In this document: piece after piece, positions 1 through 4,735 of the stretch
How the letters are laid out: each line of letters starts with the position of its first letter
Position numbering within the stretch: position 1 is the stretch's first letter
Source: Bacteroidales bacterium
GTDB taxonomy: Bacteria > Bacteroidota > Bacteroidia > Bacteroidales > DYOH01
Assembly (NCBI GenBank): GCA_030632545.1
Contig: DAOVUO010000094.1
Span: 1-8,155 of the forward strand
Reading direction: 5' to 3'
DNA: 8,155 nucleotides
Made by a program: the position numbers and the translations under genes
Notes under the pieces: model-generated
Databases searched by the model: none
The model's input: the letters and a program-made list of their open reading frames with translations, nothing else
What the model was told of the DNA's origin: nothing

Positions 1-148
1 CAGCCCAACTTTCGGGACTCCAATAATTTTCAATACTATTATATTCTATTGCATCAATTTGCTCTTCTTTTTTAACAAGACTAAGGTCAATGCCAAATTT
101 ATAGATGAAATTATGAATACCTTTTAGAAGTTTTTGAGTAGTTGTCAT
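1..148 (-). CDS. N-terminal fragment of an unrecognised protein, cut by the left edge
   Basis: An open frame starts with ATG at 146-148 on the minus strand and runs 49 codons to the window edge with no stop. It begins MTTTQKLLKGIHNFIYKFGI and ends with an aromatic, acidic stretch (IENYWSPESWA). No signal peptide or membrane segment is visible, so a cytoplasmic protein is most likely. I do not recognise the family from this short piece. The start is supported by a TAnnTTTG-type -7 element about 20 bp upstream (169-176). The gene is divergent from the ThiF-like gene at 336, so they may share the 187-bp region between them. The codons look normal for this genome, with no interruptions. I am fairly sure it is coding and have no basis for a function. 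Confidence 0.6.
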   Translation of the reverse strand, partial: MTTTQKLLKGIHNFIYKFGIDLSLVKKEEQIDAIEYNSIENYWSPESWA

Positions 149-168
149 AGTTTATTTGAAAATTGAGT

Positions 169-176
169 CAAATTTA
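169..176 (-). promoter_or_regulatory. Candidate Bacteroidota -7 box (TAAATTTG)
   Basis: Read on the minus strand this is TAAATTTG, an exact match to the TAnnTTTG -7 consensus described for Bacteroides and Flavobacterium housekeeping promoters. It lies about 20 bp before the ATG at 148, which would leave a short 5' leader. I see no TTG-type -33 element at the usual spacing, so this is a half-promoter match in AT-rich DNA and could be chance. Confidence 0.3.
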
Positions 177-297
177 ATGAAATTAAGCATGCATAAAAAT
201 ATTCTGACTATTTTTTTTATGCTCAACAACTGAATTTATCGCTAATTTTAGTTTATTTATTCAAAATGGAATGTAAAGGGATAAAATTTAATAATGT

Positions 298-327
298 AAA
301 AAAAAAAATGCAAATTTGTAAAAAAAA
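298..327 (+). promoter_or_regulatory. Two phased A-tracts just upstream of the ThiF-like gene
   Basis: A run of 11 A (298-308) and a run of 8 A (320-327) lie with centres about 20 bp apart, close to two helical turns, and end 8 bp before the ATG at 336. Between them is CAAATTTG (311-318), one mismatch from a TAnnTTTG -7 box. Phased A-tracts can bend DNA or act as upstream promoter elements, and a run of 11 A is prone to slippage. Any regulatory role is inference. Confidence 0.3.
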
Positions 328-335
328 GAACGATT

Positions 336-1103
336 ATGCCCATATCAATTCTAAATGTACAAGAGCTTAGACGTTACAAAAGGCATATTCTTATGTCAGA
401 AATTGGTATTGCTGGACAAGAATTACTAAAAACTGCTAAAGTACTTGTGGTTGGTAGTGGAGGATTGGGAATTCCAGTTCTGCAATATTTAACTGCGGCA
501 GGAGTTGGCACAATAGGACTTGTGGATTTTGATAAAGTGGAGGAGAGTAATTTACAGCGTCAGGTTTTATTTGGTGCGTTTGATATTGGGAAGCACAAAA
601 CTGTTGTTTTAGAGAAAAAACTACGTGAGCAAAATGATTTTGTAGATTTTAGGATTCATAATTTATATTTTCAGCGAAATGAAATTACCCTAAGTATAAT
701 TAAGCAATATGATATAATTGTTGATTGCACAGATAATTATGATACACGATATATACTCAACGATGCTTGTATTCTTGCTAACAGGCCATTAGTACATGGG
801 AGTGTTGTTGGGCAAGAAGGGCAAGTATCGGTTTTCAATTATGAAAATGGCCCTTCGTACAGATGCTTATATCCAAATGTACCAAGCGATAAACGTTTAT
901 TAAAATCATCAAATTTTGGTTTGTTTGGTACAATAGCTGGAATTATTGGTACAATACAGGCACACGAAGTAATTAAAATTATAACTGGGCATGGTGATAT
1001 TCTTACCAAAAAATTATTAGTCTTTGATGCTTTTGATATGGAAAGTAGAATATTTACTTTTGACCGAAATGATGATAACTTTGAAATTGAAAGTTGGATA
1101 TAA
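336..1103 (+). CDS. ThiF/MoeB/HesA-family adenylyltransferase (E1-like), cysteine-depleted
   Basis: Members of this family adenylate the C-terminal glycine of a ubiquitin-like sulfur carrier such as ThiS or MoaD, in thiamine or molybdenum-cofactor synthesis, in the cytoplasm. The full domain is present: RYKRHILMSEIGIAGQELL at about 13-31, nucleotide-binding GSGGLG at 40-45, acidic DFD at 64-66, NLQRQ at 72-76, IVDCTDN at 128-134, and GIIGTIQAHEVIK at 202-214. The length of 255 residues is normal for stand-alone ThiF/MoeB. Several cysteines are missing. The CxxC pair seen in E. coli MoeB is reduced to a single Cys177 (SYRCLYP), the cysteine of the usual C-(A/V)-E-A-G-V motif is replaced by Ser at about 191, and the C-terminal CxxC is absent from RNDDNFEIESWI. 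No thiamine, molybdopterin or carrier gene is next to it, so ThiF and MoeB cannot be told apart. It converges on the gene ending at 1119 with 15 bp between and no terminator visible. Confidence 0.88.
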   Translation: MPISILNVQELRRYKRHILMSEIGIAGQELLKTAKVLVVGSGGLGIPVLQYLTAAGVGTIGLVDFDKVEESNLQRQVLFGAFDIGKHKTVVLEKKLREQNDFVDFRIHNLYFQRNEITLSIIKQYDIIVDCTDNYDTRYILNDACILANRPLVHGSVVGQEGQVSVFNYENGPSYRCLYPNVPSDKRLLKSSNFGLFGTIAGIIGTIQAHEVIKIITGHGDILTKKLLVFDAFDMESRIFTFDRNDDNFEIESWI

Positions 1104-1118
1104 ATAGCTAATAATAAA

Positions 1119-2249
1119 CTAACTAAAATCTATATTATATAGTAAGCTTAATCCCATTAGTGGTATATTATTTATTATTTTATCATTAGAAATTAATGGA
1201 ATTTGTATAAAAGGTTCTACATTCAAATCAATTTTATTCTTTTTTACATTATAAGTAAAGGCCAAACGCATATTATTAAGCAACTGCAACTTATTCACTT
1301 CACTAGTACTACTTAAATGATTAGATATGCTATTTGAATATTTAGTATTATCCGCAGCCAAATCAGCGGTTGGACTAAAATATATATTTGATTGCATCGA
1401 AGCCATTTTTACTTCGTCCACAGAGCCCAAATAATCCACAGAACTACTAATTTTGACACCAATATTATTCTTTAGTTTATAGCTAATAGCCAAAGGAATA
1501 GAAAAAAGATTATAATTTTTTGTTTCGTTTGTAATAACAGAATTTATTTCAGATGAAGCGTACTCATAACTATTTTGCTGTAATTCATTGTTTTTTTGCC
1601 AACTGATTCCAGAAGAGATTTTTAGTTTTTGACTTAATTTTACACTTGCTACTATAGCTCCACCAAAAACAGTATTCAATTGGTTCTGTTGATTTCCAAT
1701 AGCACTAGTGATATCAAAGCCATAATTCATCTTATCGTTTTCGCTCGTTGTAGAAGTGATGTTTTCCTCAGGCAAAAATACTGCAAACTGAAGTTCCTGT
1801 TCAGAGCTAATATTCTCAAACTTTTGGTGAGGAATAGTATTTCTTTCTAATTGCTTGATATTTATGACTTTGTTGTTTAGGTTGGAGATATAATTATTTG
1901 CCAAATTTGCTTCATCATTAGTAGTATTATGTATTGATGCTTTAGCTTCAGAATATTGAATTGTGCTTATTTCATTTGAGATTACTTCGGGTTGAATATC
2001 AATTGTTTTCGGTAGTAAAACTAAACTATAACTTTCAGTCATTTTATTAATTTGCTGAGGAGCAGCAGTAATAAGAATAACCACACTTGCAGCTTTTACA
2101 ATGGTTGGCCAAAACCAAGCAATACGCTTACTTTTGCCATTAAGTTTATTCTCAAAGGCAGTCCAATATTCCTTTTTAAACTCAGGATTATAATTTTCGA
2201 AGCGTTGCTTAATGTGCTTGCTTAATGCAATATCTATTGTACTCTTCAT
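1119..2249 (-). CDS. Membrane-anchored anti-sigma-like protein with C-terminal barrel-like domain (Dma-type)
   Basis: This 376-residue protein probably restrains the sigma factor encoded just upstream. Its layout is a basic and acidic cytoplasmic N-terminus of about 42 residues (HIKQRFENYNPEFKKEYW), one hydrophobic helix at about 43-63, and a low-complexity polar linker rich in N, S, E and T (about 75-175). The C-terminal domain (about 178-376) has alternating short strands such as KLKISSGISW, FSIPLAISYKL and IDLNVEPFIQIP, and resembles the PorT/outer-membrane-barrel families. This matches the dual membrane-spanning anti-sigma (Dma) proteins described in Bacteroides thetaiotaomicron; that match is from memory, not a search. 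I chose ATG 2249 over an in-frame ATG at 2297 because it has a purine-rich GAGAAAG in front and gives the expected short N-terminus. It overlaps the end of the sigma gene by 41 bp. An ordinary barrel protein is unlikely, because the helix is not at the extreme N-terminus and no signal-peptidase site is visible. Confidence 0.78.
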   Translation of the reverse strand: MKSTIDIALSKHIKQRFENYNPEFKKEYWTAFENKLNGKSKRIAWFWPTIVKAASVVILITAAPQQINKMTESYSLVLLPKTIDIQPEVISNEISTIQYSEAKASIHNTTNDEANLANNYISNLNNKVINIKQLERNTIPHQKFENISSEQELQFAVFLPEENITSTTSENDKMNYGFDITSAIGNQQNQLNTVFGGAIVASVKLSQKLKISSGISWQKNNELQQNSYEYASSEINSVITNETKNYNLFSIPLAISYKLKNNIGVKISSSVDYLGSVDEVKMASMQSNIYFSPTADLAADNTKYSNSISNHLSSTSEVNKLQLLNNMRLAFTYNVKKNKIDLNVEPFIQIPLISNDKIINNIPLMGLSLLYNIDFS

Positions 2250-2799
2250 CTTTCTCAAAATGATTAAAATATAAAAGTCTGAGTGCTTTTTTAGCACGTG
2301 TTAAAGTTGTTCGTGACGCAGTTTCAGTAATCTCAAGCATTTCGGCAATTTCCTTATGCGAATAACCTTCAATTTCAAAAAGGTTAAAAATTACCTTTTG
2401 CTTATCCGAAAGTTCATTTAAAAGCTCTAATATATTATCTATAGTAAGAGAATCAATTATCTCTTGACTATAATTACTTCTATCTGCTTGTTCAATTTCG
2501 GCATTTAGTCTTAGTTTCCCATTTTTTCGGTAATAGTCTACTGATGTATTAACAACAATAGTCCTAAACCACGATTTAAAAGCATGCTTCGAATTGTAGT
2601 TTTCAATCTTATTAAAAACTTTCATAAAGCTATCGTTTACAATTTCGTGAGCCTCTTCGTTGTAGTGAGCATAGCGTATAGCAATGCTCATAGCATAAGC
2701 AAAAAAATCTTTATAAAGAGTCTCTTGATCTTTCCGCCGATTTTTCTTGCACCCTTCAATAGTGCTAATTAAATTTTTTTCTTTATTAAAAAATTTCAC
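2209..2799 (-). CDS. ECF-type RNA polymerase sigma factor
   Basis: An extracytoplasmic-function sigma factor of 196 residues that would direct RNA polymerase to a specific regulon. Region 2 spans about 25-92, including EEAHEIVNDSFMKVFNKI (48-65, core-polymerase and -10 contacts) and FKSWFRTIVVNTSVDYYRK (74-92). Region 4 spans about 125-177 and holds the helix-turn-helix IEGYSHKEIAEMLEITETAS (143-162), whose GYSHKEIAE wording is typical of Bacteroidota ECF factors. The start codon is GTG at 2797-2799. An in-frame TAG only two codons upstream excludes a longer protein, and the next internal Met (37) lies inside region 2. The gene begins 7 bp after the lipoprotein stop and ends inside the anti-sigma gene, so the three genes look co-transcribed and translationally coupled. 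The last 20 or so residues (FEKDEEYNRYCIKQAH) extend past region 4 and lie largely in the overlap. Its targets cannot be seen here. Confidence 0.93.
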   Translation of the reverse strand: MKFFNKEKNLISTIEGCKKNRRKDQETLYKDFFAYAMSIAIRYAHYNEEAHEIVNDSFMKVFNKIENYNSKHAFKSWFRTIVVNTSVDYYRKNGKLRLNAEIEQADRSNYSQEIIDSLTIDNILELLNELSDKQKVIFNLFEIEGYSHKEIAEMLEITETASRTTLTRAKKALRLLYFNHFEKDEEYNRYCIKQAH

Positions 2800-2806
2800 T
2801 TGCTAT

Positions 2807-3265
2807 TTATTCTGCTGTATAGTTTTGCTCGTTTGCTCCATTCTGTACAATTACAATTATACCTGATTCATCTAAATTCCCATTAAGAAGCCAAGTAAGA
2901 TTAATTGATAAATCCTGTGTAATATATGCTTCGCAAAAATCATTATTCGATTGGTGTGTGAGTAAAACATAAGTTTGTGGAGGGGTGCTGTACTCTAATA
3001 CGCCACTCCAGTATGCCTTAAATGTATGATTTTCGCAACCACCACCATAACTAACTTTTAGGTTCAACCATTCTCCTAAAATATAAGCAGTATCAATTAC
3101 AAAATTATCAGAAATATCCTCAGCTCTACGGGCAATTAAATCATCATATTCCGATTGATTATTAACTAAATCAATGTTTGTTTCATTATTATATAATGCA
3201 AAATCATCAGTATCCTGAGCACATCCAATAGCAATAAAAAATATACAAATAAGAACTAAGCGCAT
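2807..3265 (-). CDS. Small secreted lipoprotein, first gene of the sigma/anti-sigma unit
   Basis: A 152-residue protein with a short lipoprotein signal peptide: Arg2, hydrophobic residues 3-13, and lipobox IAIGC with Cys15 as the lipidated residue. The residues after Cys15, AQDTDD, are acid-rich. This resembles the lipoprotein export signal that sends Bacteroidota lipoproteins to the cell surface, so an outer-membrane and possibly surface location is inferred. The mature part has an ordered core with ILGEWLNLKVSYGGGCENHTF (about 62-82) and LLTHQSNNDFCEAYITQDLSI (101-121). Cys77 and Cys111 could form a disulfide, and His80 and His104 sit near them. I recall similar GGGC-x-x-H proteins of unknown function in Bacteroidota but cannot name a family. 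A purine-rich AAAGAGACAG precedes the ATG. Being first in an operon with an ECF sigma factor and its anti-sigma suggests a sensor or accessory role, but this is context only. Confidence 0.85.
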   Translation of the reverse strand: MRLVLICIFFIAIGCAQDTDDFALYNNETNIDLVNNQSEYDDLIARRAEDISDNFVIDTAYILGEWLNLKVSYGGGCENHTFKAYWSGVLEYSTPPQTYVLLTHQSNNDFCEAYITQDLSINLTWLLNGNLDESGIIVIVQNGANEQNYTAE

Positions 3266-3306
3266 TCTGTCTCTTTTAATAACAAGACGAGCAAAAAGAA
3301 GAAAAC

Positions 3307-3319
3307 GTTACAGTGTAAC
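3307..3319. repeat. Perfect palindrome GTTACAGTGTAAC, candidate operator
   Basis: Two 6-bp arms (GTTACA and TGTAAC) surround one central G. The site lies 42 bp upstream of the lipoprotein ATG, where a promoter or operator of the sigma unit would be expected. The symmetry suggests a dimeric DNA-binding protein. No hairpin function is likely with a one-base loop. Which regulator binds, if any, is unknown. Confidence 0.4.
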
Positions 3320-3395
3320 AAGCAATATTTCGTTAAATTTTAGCCACAGTTTGTCTCGAATATCGGGAAATGCACAAAGTACATGAATTACAGAC

Positions 3396-3445
3396 AATTA
3401 GAATATACTTTATTAGAATATTAAAACACTGATATACTTCTAATT
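3396..3445. repeat. Cluster of ATTAGAA boxes (two direct, one inverted)
   Basis: ATTAGAATAT occurs at 3397-3406 and again at 3412-3421, a 15-bp period. An inverted copy, TTCTAATT, lies at 3438-3445. The outer pair AATTAGAA (3396-3403) and TTCTAATT (3438-3445) forms an inverted repeat that extends by TATA/TATA if a one-base bulge is allowed. The cluster lies 130-180 bp upstream of the lipoprotein start. It could be a multi-site operator, but the boxes are AT-rich and short. Confidence 0.35.
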
Positions 3446-3586
3446 ACACAAATGTTTATTTGCTGAAAACTTAACTCTCAGGGCAAATGCATGATAAATA
3501 TTATAAATGCAGCGAATTTGTTATTTGACTAAAATACAGCTAGTTTTGAATTGAATTTAGAAATTAATGTTAATAAGGTTGGTTGT

Positions 3587-3630
3587 TTCATCACTTTATT
3601 TTCTATTAAGGTTGAAAATAAAGTGATGAA
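3587..3630. repeat. Perfect 17-bp inverted repeat with 10-base loop
   Basis: The left arm TTCATCACTTTATTTTC (3587-3603) is exactly complementary to the right arm GAAAATAAAGTGATGAA (3614-3630), around loop TATTAAGGTT. A weaker outer stem can form between TTAATAAG (3570-3577) and CTTATGTTAA (3633-3642) with a two-base bulge. A perfect 17-bp arm with so short a loop is not expected by chance even in AT-rich DNA. It is not followed by a U-run on either strand and no gene ends nearby, so a standard terminator is unlikely. Possibilities are a leader-RNA structure, a protein-binding cruciform, a small RNA, or the remnant of a mobile repeat. Confidence 0.75.
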
Positions 3631-3776
3631 TTCTTATGTTAATAGTTTTATTTTATGAGCTTTAATCTGAGTGAGGCGATATGTAACAAATACAACTTTA
3701 TTCTAACCCCTCTAATTGTCGATGCTGTTAAAATGCTTGTAATTATGCGATTAAGTGAACTGTTTTTTGTTTTTGT

Positions 3777-3812
3777 AAACTGAAAATAATATGTAATTAT
3801 TTTCATGCGTTT
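3777..3812. repeat. Second inverted repeat, 10-bp perfect core
   Basis: TGAAAATAAT (3781-3790) and ATTATTTTCA (3796-3805) are exact reverse complements around loop ATGTA. AAAC (3777-3780) and GTTT (3809-3812) can extend the stem across a three-base bulge. It ends 71 bp before the methyltransferase ATG at 3884, so it is either in the leader or at the promoter of that gene. The GAAAATAA core also occurs in the 17-bp repeat at 3587-3630, in the opposite arrangement relative to the loop. Confidence 0.5.
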
Positions 3813-3883
3813 GCCCTAACTGTACTCCTCGAAATTATTATTAATCAAATAATTTATATATTTTAGCATTAAATACGTAATAT

Positions 3884-4570
3884 ATGAATTTGTTCAAAAA
3901 AGTTCTTAGTTTCAGTCCATTAGGTGTGATTTTTTATTCACGTAAATTTATTAAAAGTGAGAATAAAAAAGATTATCATAAACGATATATTAATTTTGAT
4001 ATTCAAAAAAATGATAAAGTTTTAGACATTGGAAGTGGTGGTGAGCCATTTGAATATGCAACTACTTTGCTTGATAAATTTCCAGAAAAAACGCAACATA
4101 GGTATAATAAACTAAAAACAAATGGTTTAAAATTCATTAAGGGTGATGTACAAGAGCTTCCTTTTGAAGATAAATCTTTTGATTTTATTTATTGTTCACA
4201 TGTACTTGAACACGTAGAAGAACCACAAAAAGCATTAGATGAAATATTAAGGGTTGGAAAAAAAGGGTATATAGAAGTTCCTACGAAAACTTCAGATATT
4301 ATATTTAATTTTATTCGATTAAAAAATTTTCATAAATGGCATATTAACATTGTTGATAATACGATAATTTTCATTGAATATACTGATAAGGAGAGAAGAG
4401 ATACAGGGGATAAAGAATTATTTTTTATGGCACACTCTTTATTTTCTAATTCCATTCAAAGAATGTATAGACGAAATAAAGATCTTTTTTCAAGTATGTT
4501 TGTATGGGAGGGAACTTTTAATTATTTGATAATTAATAATAAAGGTGAAGTAATTGGCCGCAATATTTAG
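3884..4570 (+). CDS. Class I SAM-dependent methyltransferase, type 11-like
   Basis: A 228-residue soluble methyltransferase that should transfer a methyl group from S-adenosylmethionine to an unidentified small molecule or glycan. It has motif I VLDIGSGGEPF at 46-56, an acidic turn LLDKFPE at 62-68 (Asp64 likely binds the ribose), FIKGDVQELPF at 84-94, FDFIYCSHVLEHVEEP at 99-114, and LRVGKKGYIEVPT at 122-134. The combination PFEYATTLLDKFPE with RVGKKGYIE recalls methyltransferases often found among surface-glycan genes, but the substrate cannot be read from the sequence. It is a single gene on the plus strand, convergent with the polysaccharide cluster. By hand count, GC over 3901-4560 is about 26-27%, against about 35% over 4741-5340, so it may have a different origin. 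The ATG at 3884 leaves the normal short N-terminal helix ahead of the fold. Confidence 0.88.
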   Translation: MNLFKKVLSFSPLGVIFYSRKFIKSENKKDYHKRYINFDIQKNDKVLDIGSGGEPFEYATTLLDKFPEKTQHRYNKLKTNGLKFIKGDVQELPFEDKSFDFIYCSHVLEHVEEPQKALDEILRVGKKGYIEVPTKTSDIIFNFIRLKNFHKWHINIVDNTIIFIEYTDKERRDTGDKELFFMAHSLFSNSIQRMYRRNKDLFSSMFVWEGTFNYLIINNKGEVIGRNI

Positions 4571-4646
4571 ACAAGTCTTATAAATAAAATGAAATAGTTA
4601 CTTTACTTCTTACATACAAGTTATTTATTCAGTAACTTGCATTGCT

Positions 4647-4711
4647 GTATTCTTCAGTCAGTTAAGGTAGGCTTTTTATCGTGAAATAAAAACAAGCTGA
4701 TTGAAGAATAT
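4647..4711 (+). ncRNA. Possible alternative hairpin competing with the terminator (attenuator-like)
   Basis: ATTCTTCAGTCAG (4649-4661) pairs with CTGATTGAAGAAT (4697-4709) at every position if one G-U pair is allowed. The pairing can extend to 4647-4663 with 4695-4711 using two more G-U pairs. The right arm shares most of its bases with the left arm of the terminator hairpin (4694-4702), so the two structures exclude each other. The G-U pairs are only possible in plus-strand RNA, which points to the transcript of the methyltransferase at 3884. A smaller stem, CAAGTTA (4617-4623) with TAACTTG (4633-4639), lies upstream. The structure is in the 3' untranslated region, not a leader, so classical attenuation is not obvious. 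Confidence 0.4.
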
Positions 4712-4722
4712 TTAATCAGCTT
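4694..4722. terminator. Bidirectional intrinsic terminator between convergent genes
   Basis: AAGCTGATT (4694-4702) and AATCAGCTT (4714-4722) form a perfect 9-bp stem that can grow to 12 bp by pairing GAA (4703-4705) with TTT (4711-4713). ATTTTTTT (4723-4730) follows on the plus strand, and on the minus strand the stem is followed by GTTTTTATTT. It sits between the stops at 4570 and 4736, so it would end transcription of both the plus-strand methyltransferase and the minus-strand polysaccharide genes. Confidence 0.85.
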
Positions 4723-4735
4723 ATTTTTTTAGGGT

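Larger units (their letters stand above)
3266..3883. other. 618-bp divergent intergenic region with no gene
   Basis: No open frame with a credible start or protein motif is visible on either strand, and no tRNA or rRNA pattern. It separates the minus-strand lipoprotein/sigma unit from the plus-strand methyltransferase, so it should hold promoters for both, but I find no clean TTG/TAnnTTTG pair on either strand. It does hold four inverted- or direct-repeat signals, listed separately: a 13-bp palindrome (3307-3319), a cluster of ATTAGAA boxes (3396-3445), a perfect 17-bp stem (3587-3630) and a 10-bp stem with an outer extension (3777-3812). The region is long for a genome whose other gaps are mostly under 190 bp. 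Confidence 0.7.

Noticed and set aside
191..222. Inverted repeat GCATAAAAA ... TTTTTATGC between the divergent genes, as a terminator or operator
   Set aside because: The 9-bp arms are mostly A/T homopolymer with a 14-base loop, and no gene ends there; expected by chance in such DNA.
336..1103. ThiF-like gene as part of an antiphage E1 system such as a CBASS or Bil type
   Set aside because: The length and motifs fit stand-alone ThiF/MoeB, and no cyclase, E2-like, JAB protease or effector gene lies next to it.
1130..1142. Palindrome CTATATTATATAG near the convergent gene ends, as a terminator
   Set aside because: It lies inside the coding end of the anti-sigma-like gene, is entirely AT apart from its end bases, and has no U-run; probably chance.
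2250..2297. Longer N-terminus for the anti-sigma-like protein from an ATG at 2297
   Set aside because: It would overlap the sigma gene by 89 bp and add MLKKHSDFYILIILRK, which lies under sigma region 4 codons. The ATG at 2249 has a purine-rich sequence before it and gives a normal anti-sigma N-terminus.
2584..2772. Open frame on the plus strand opposite the sigma factor
   Set aside because: Its 62-residue translation has no family motif and lies wholly antisense to a well-supported gene.
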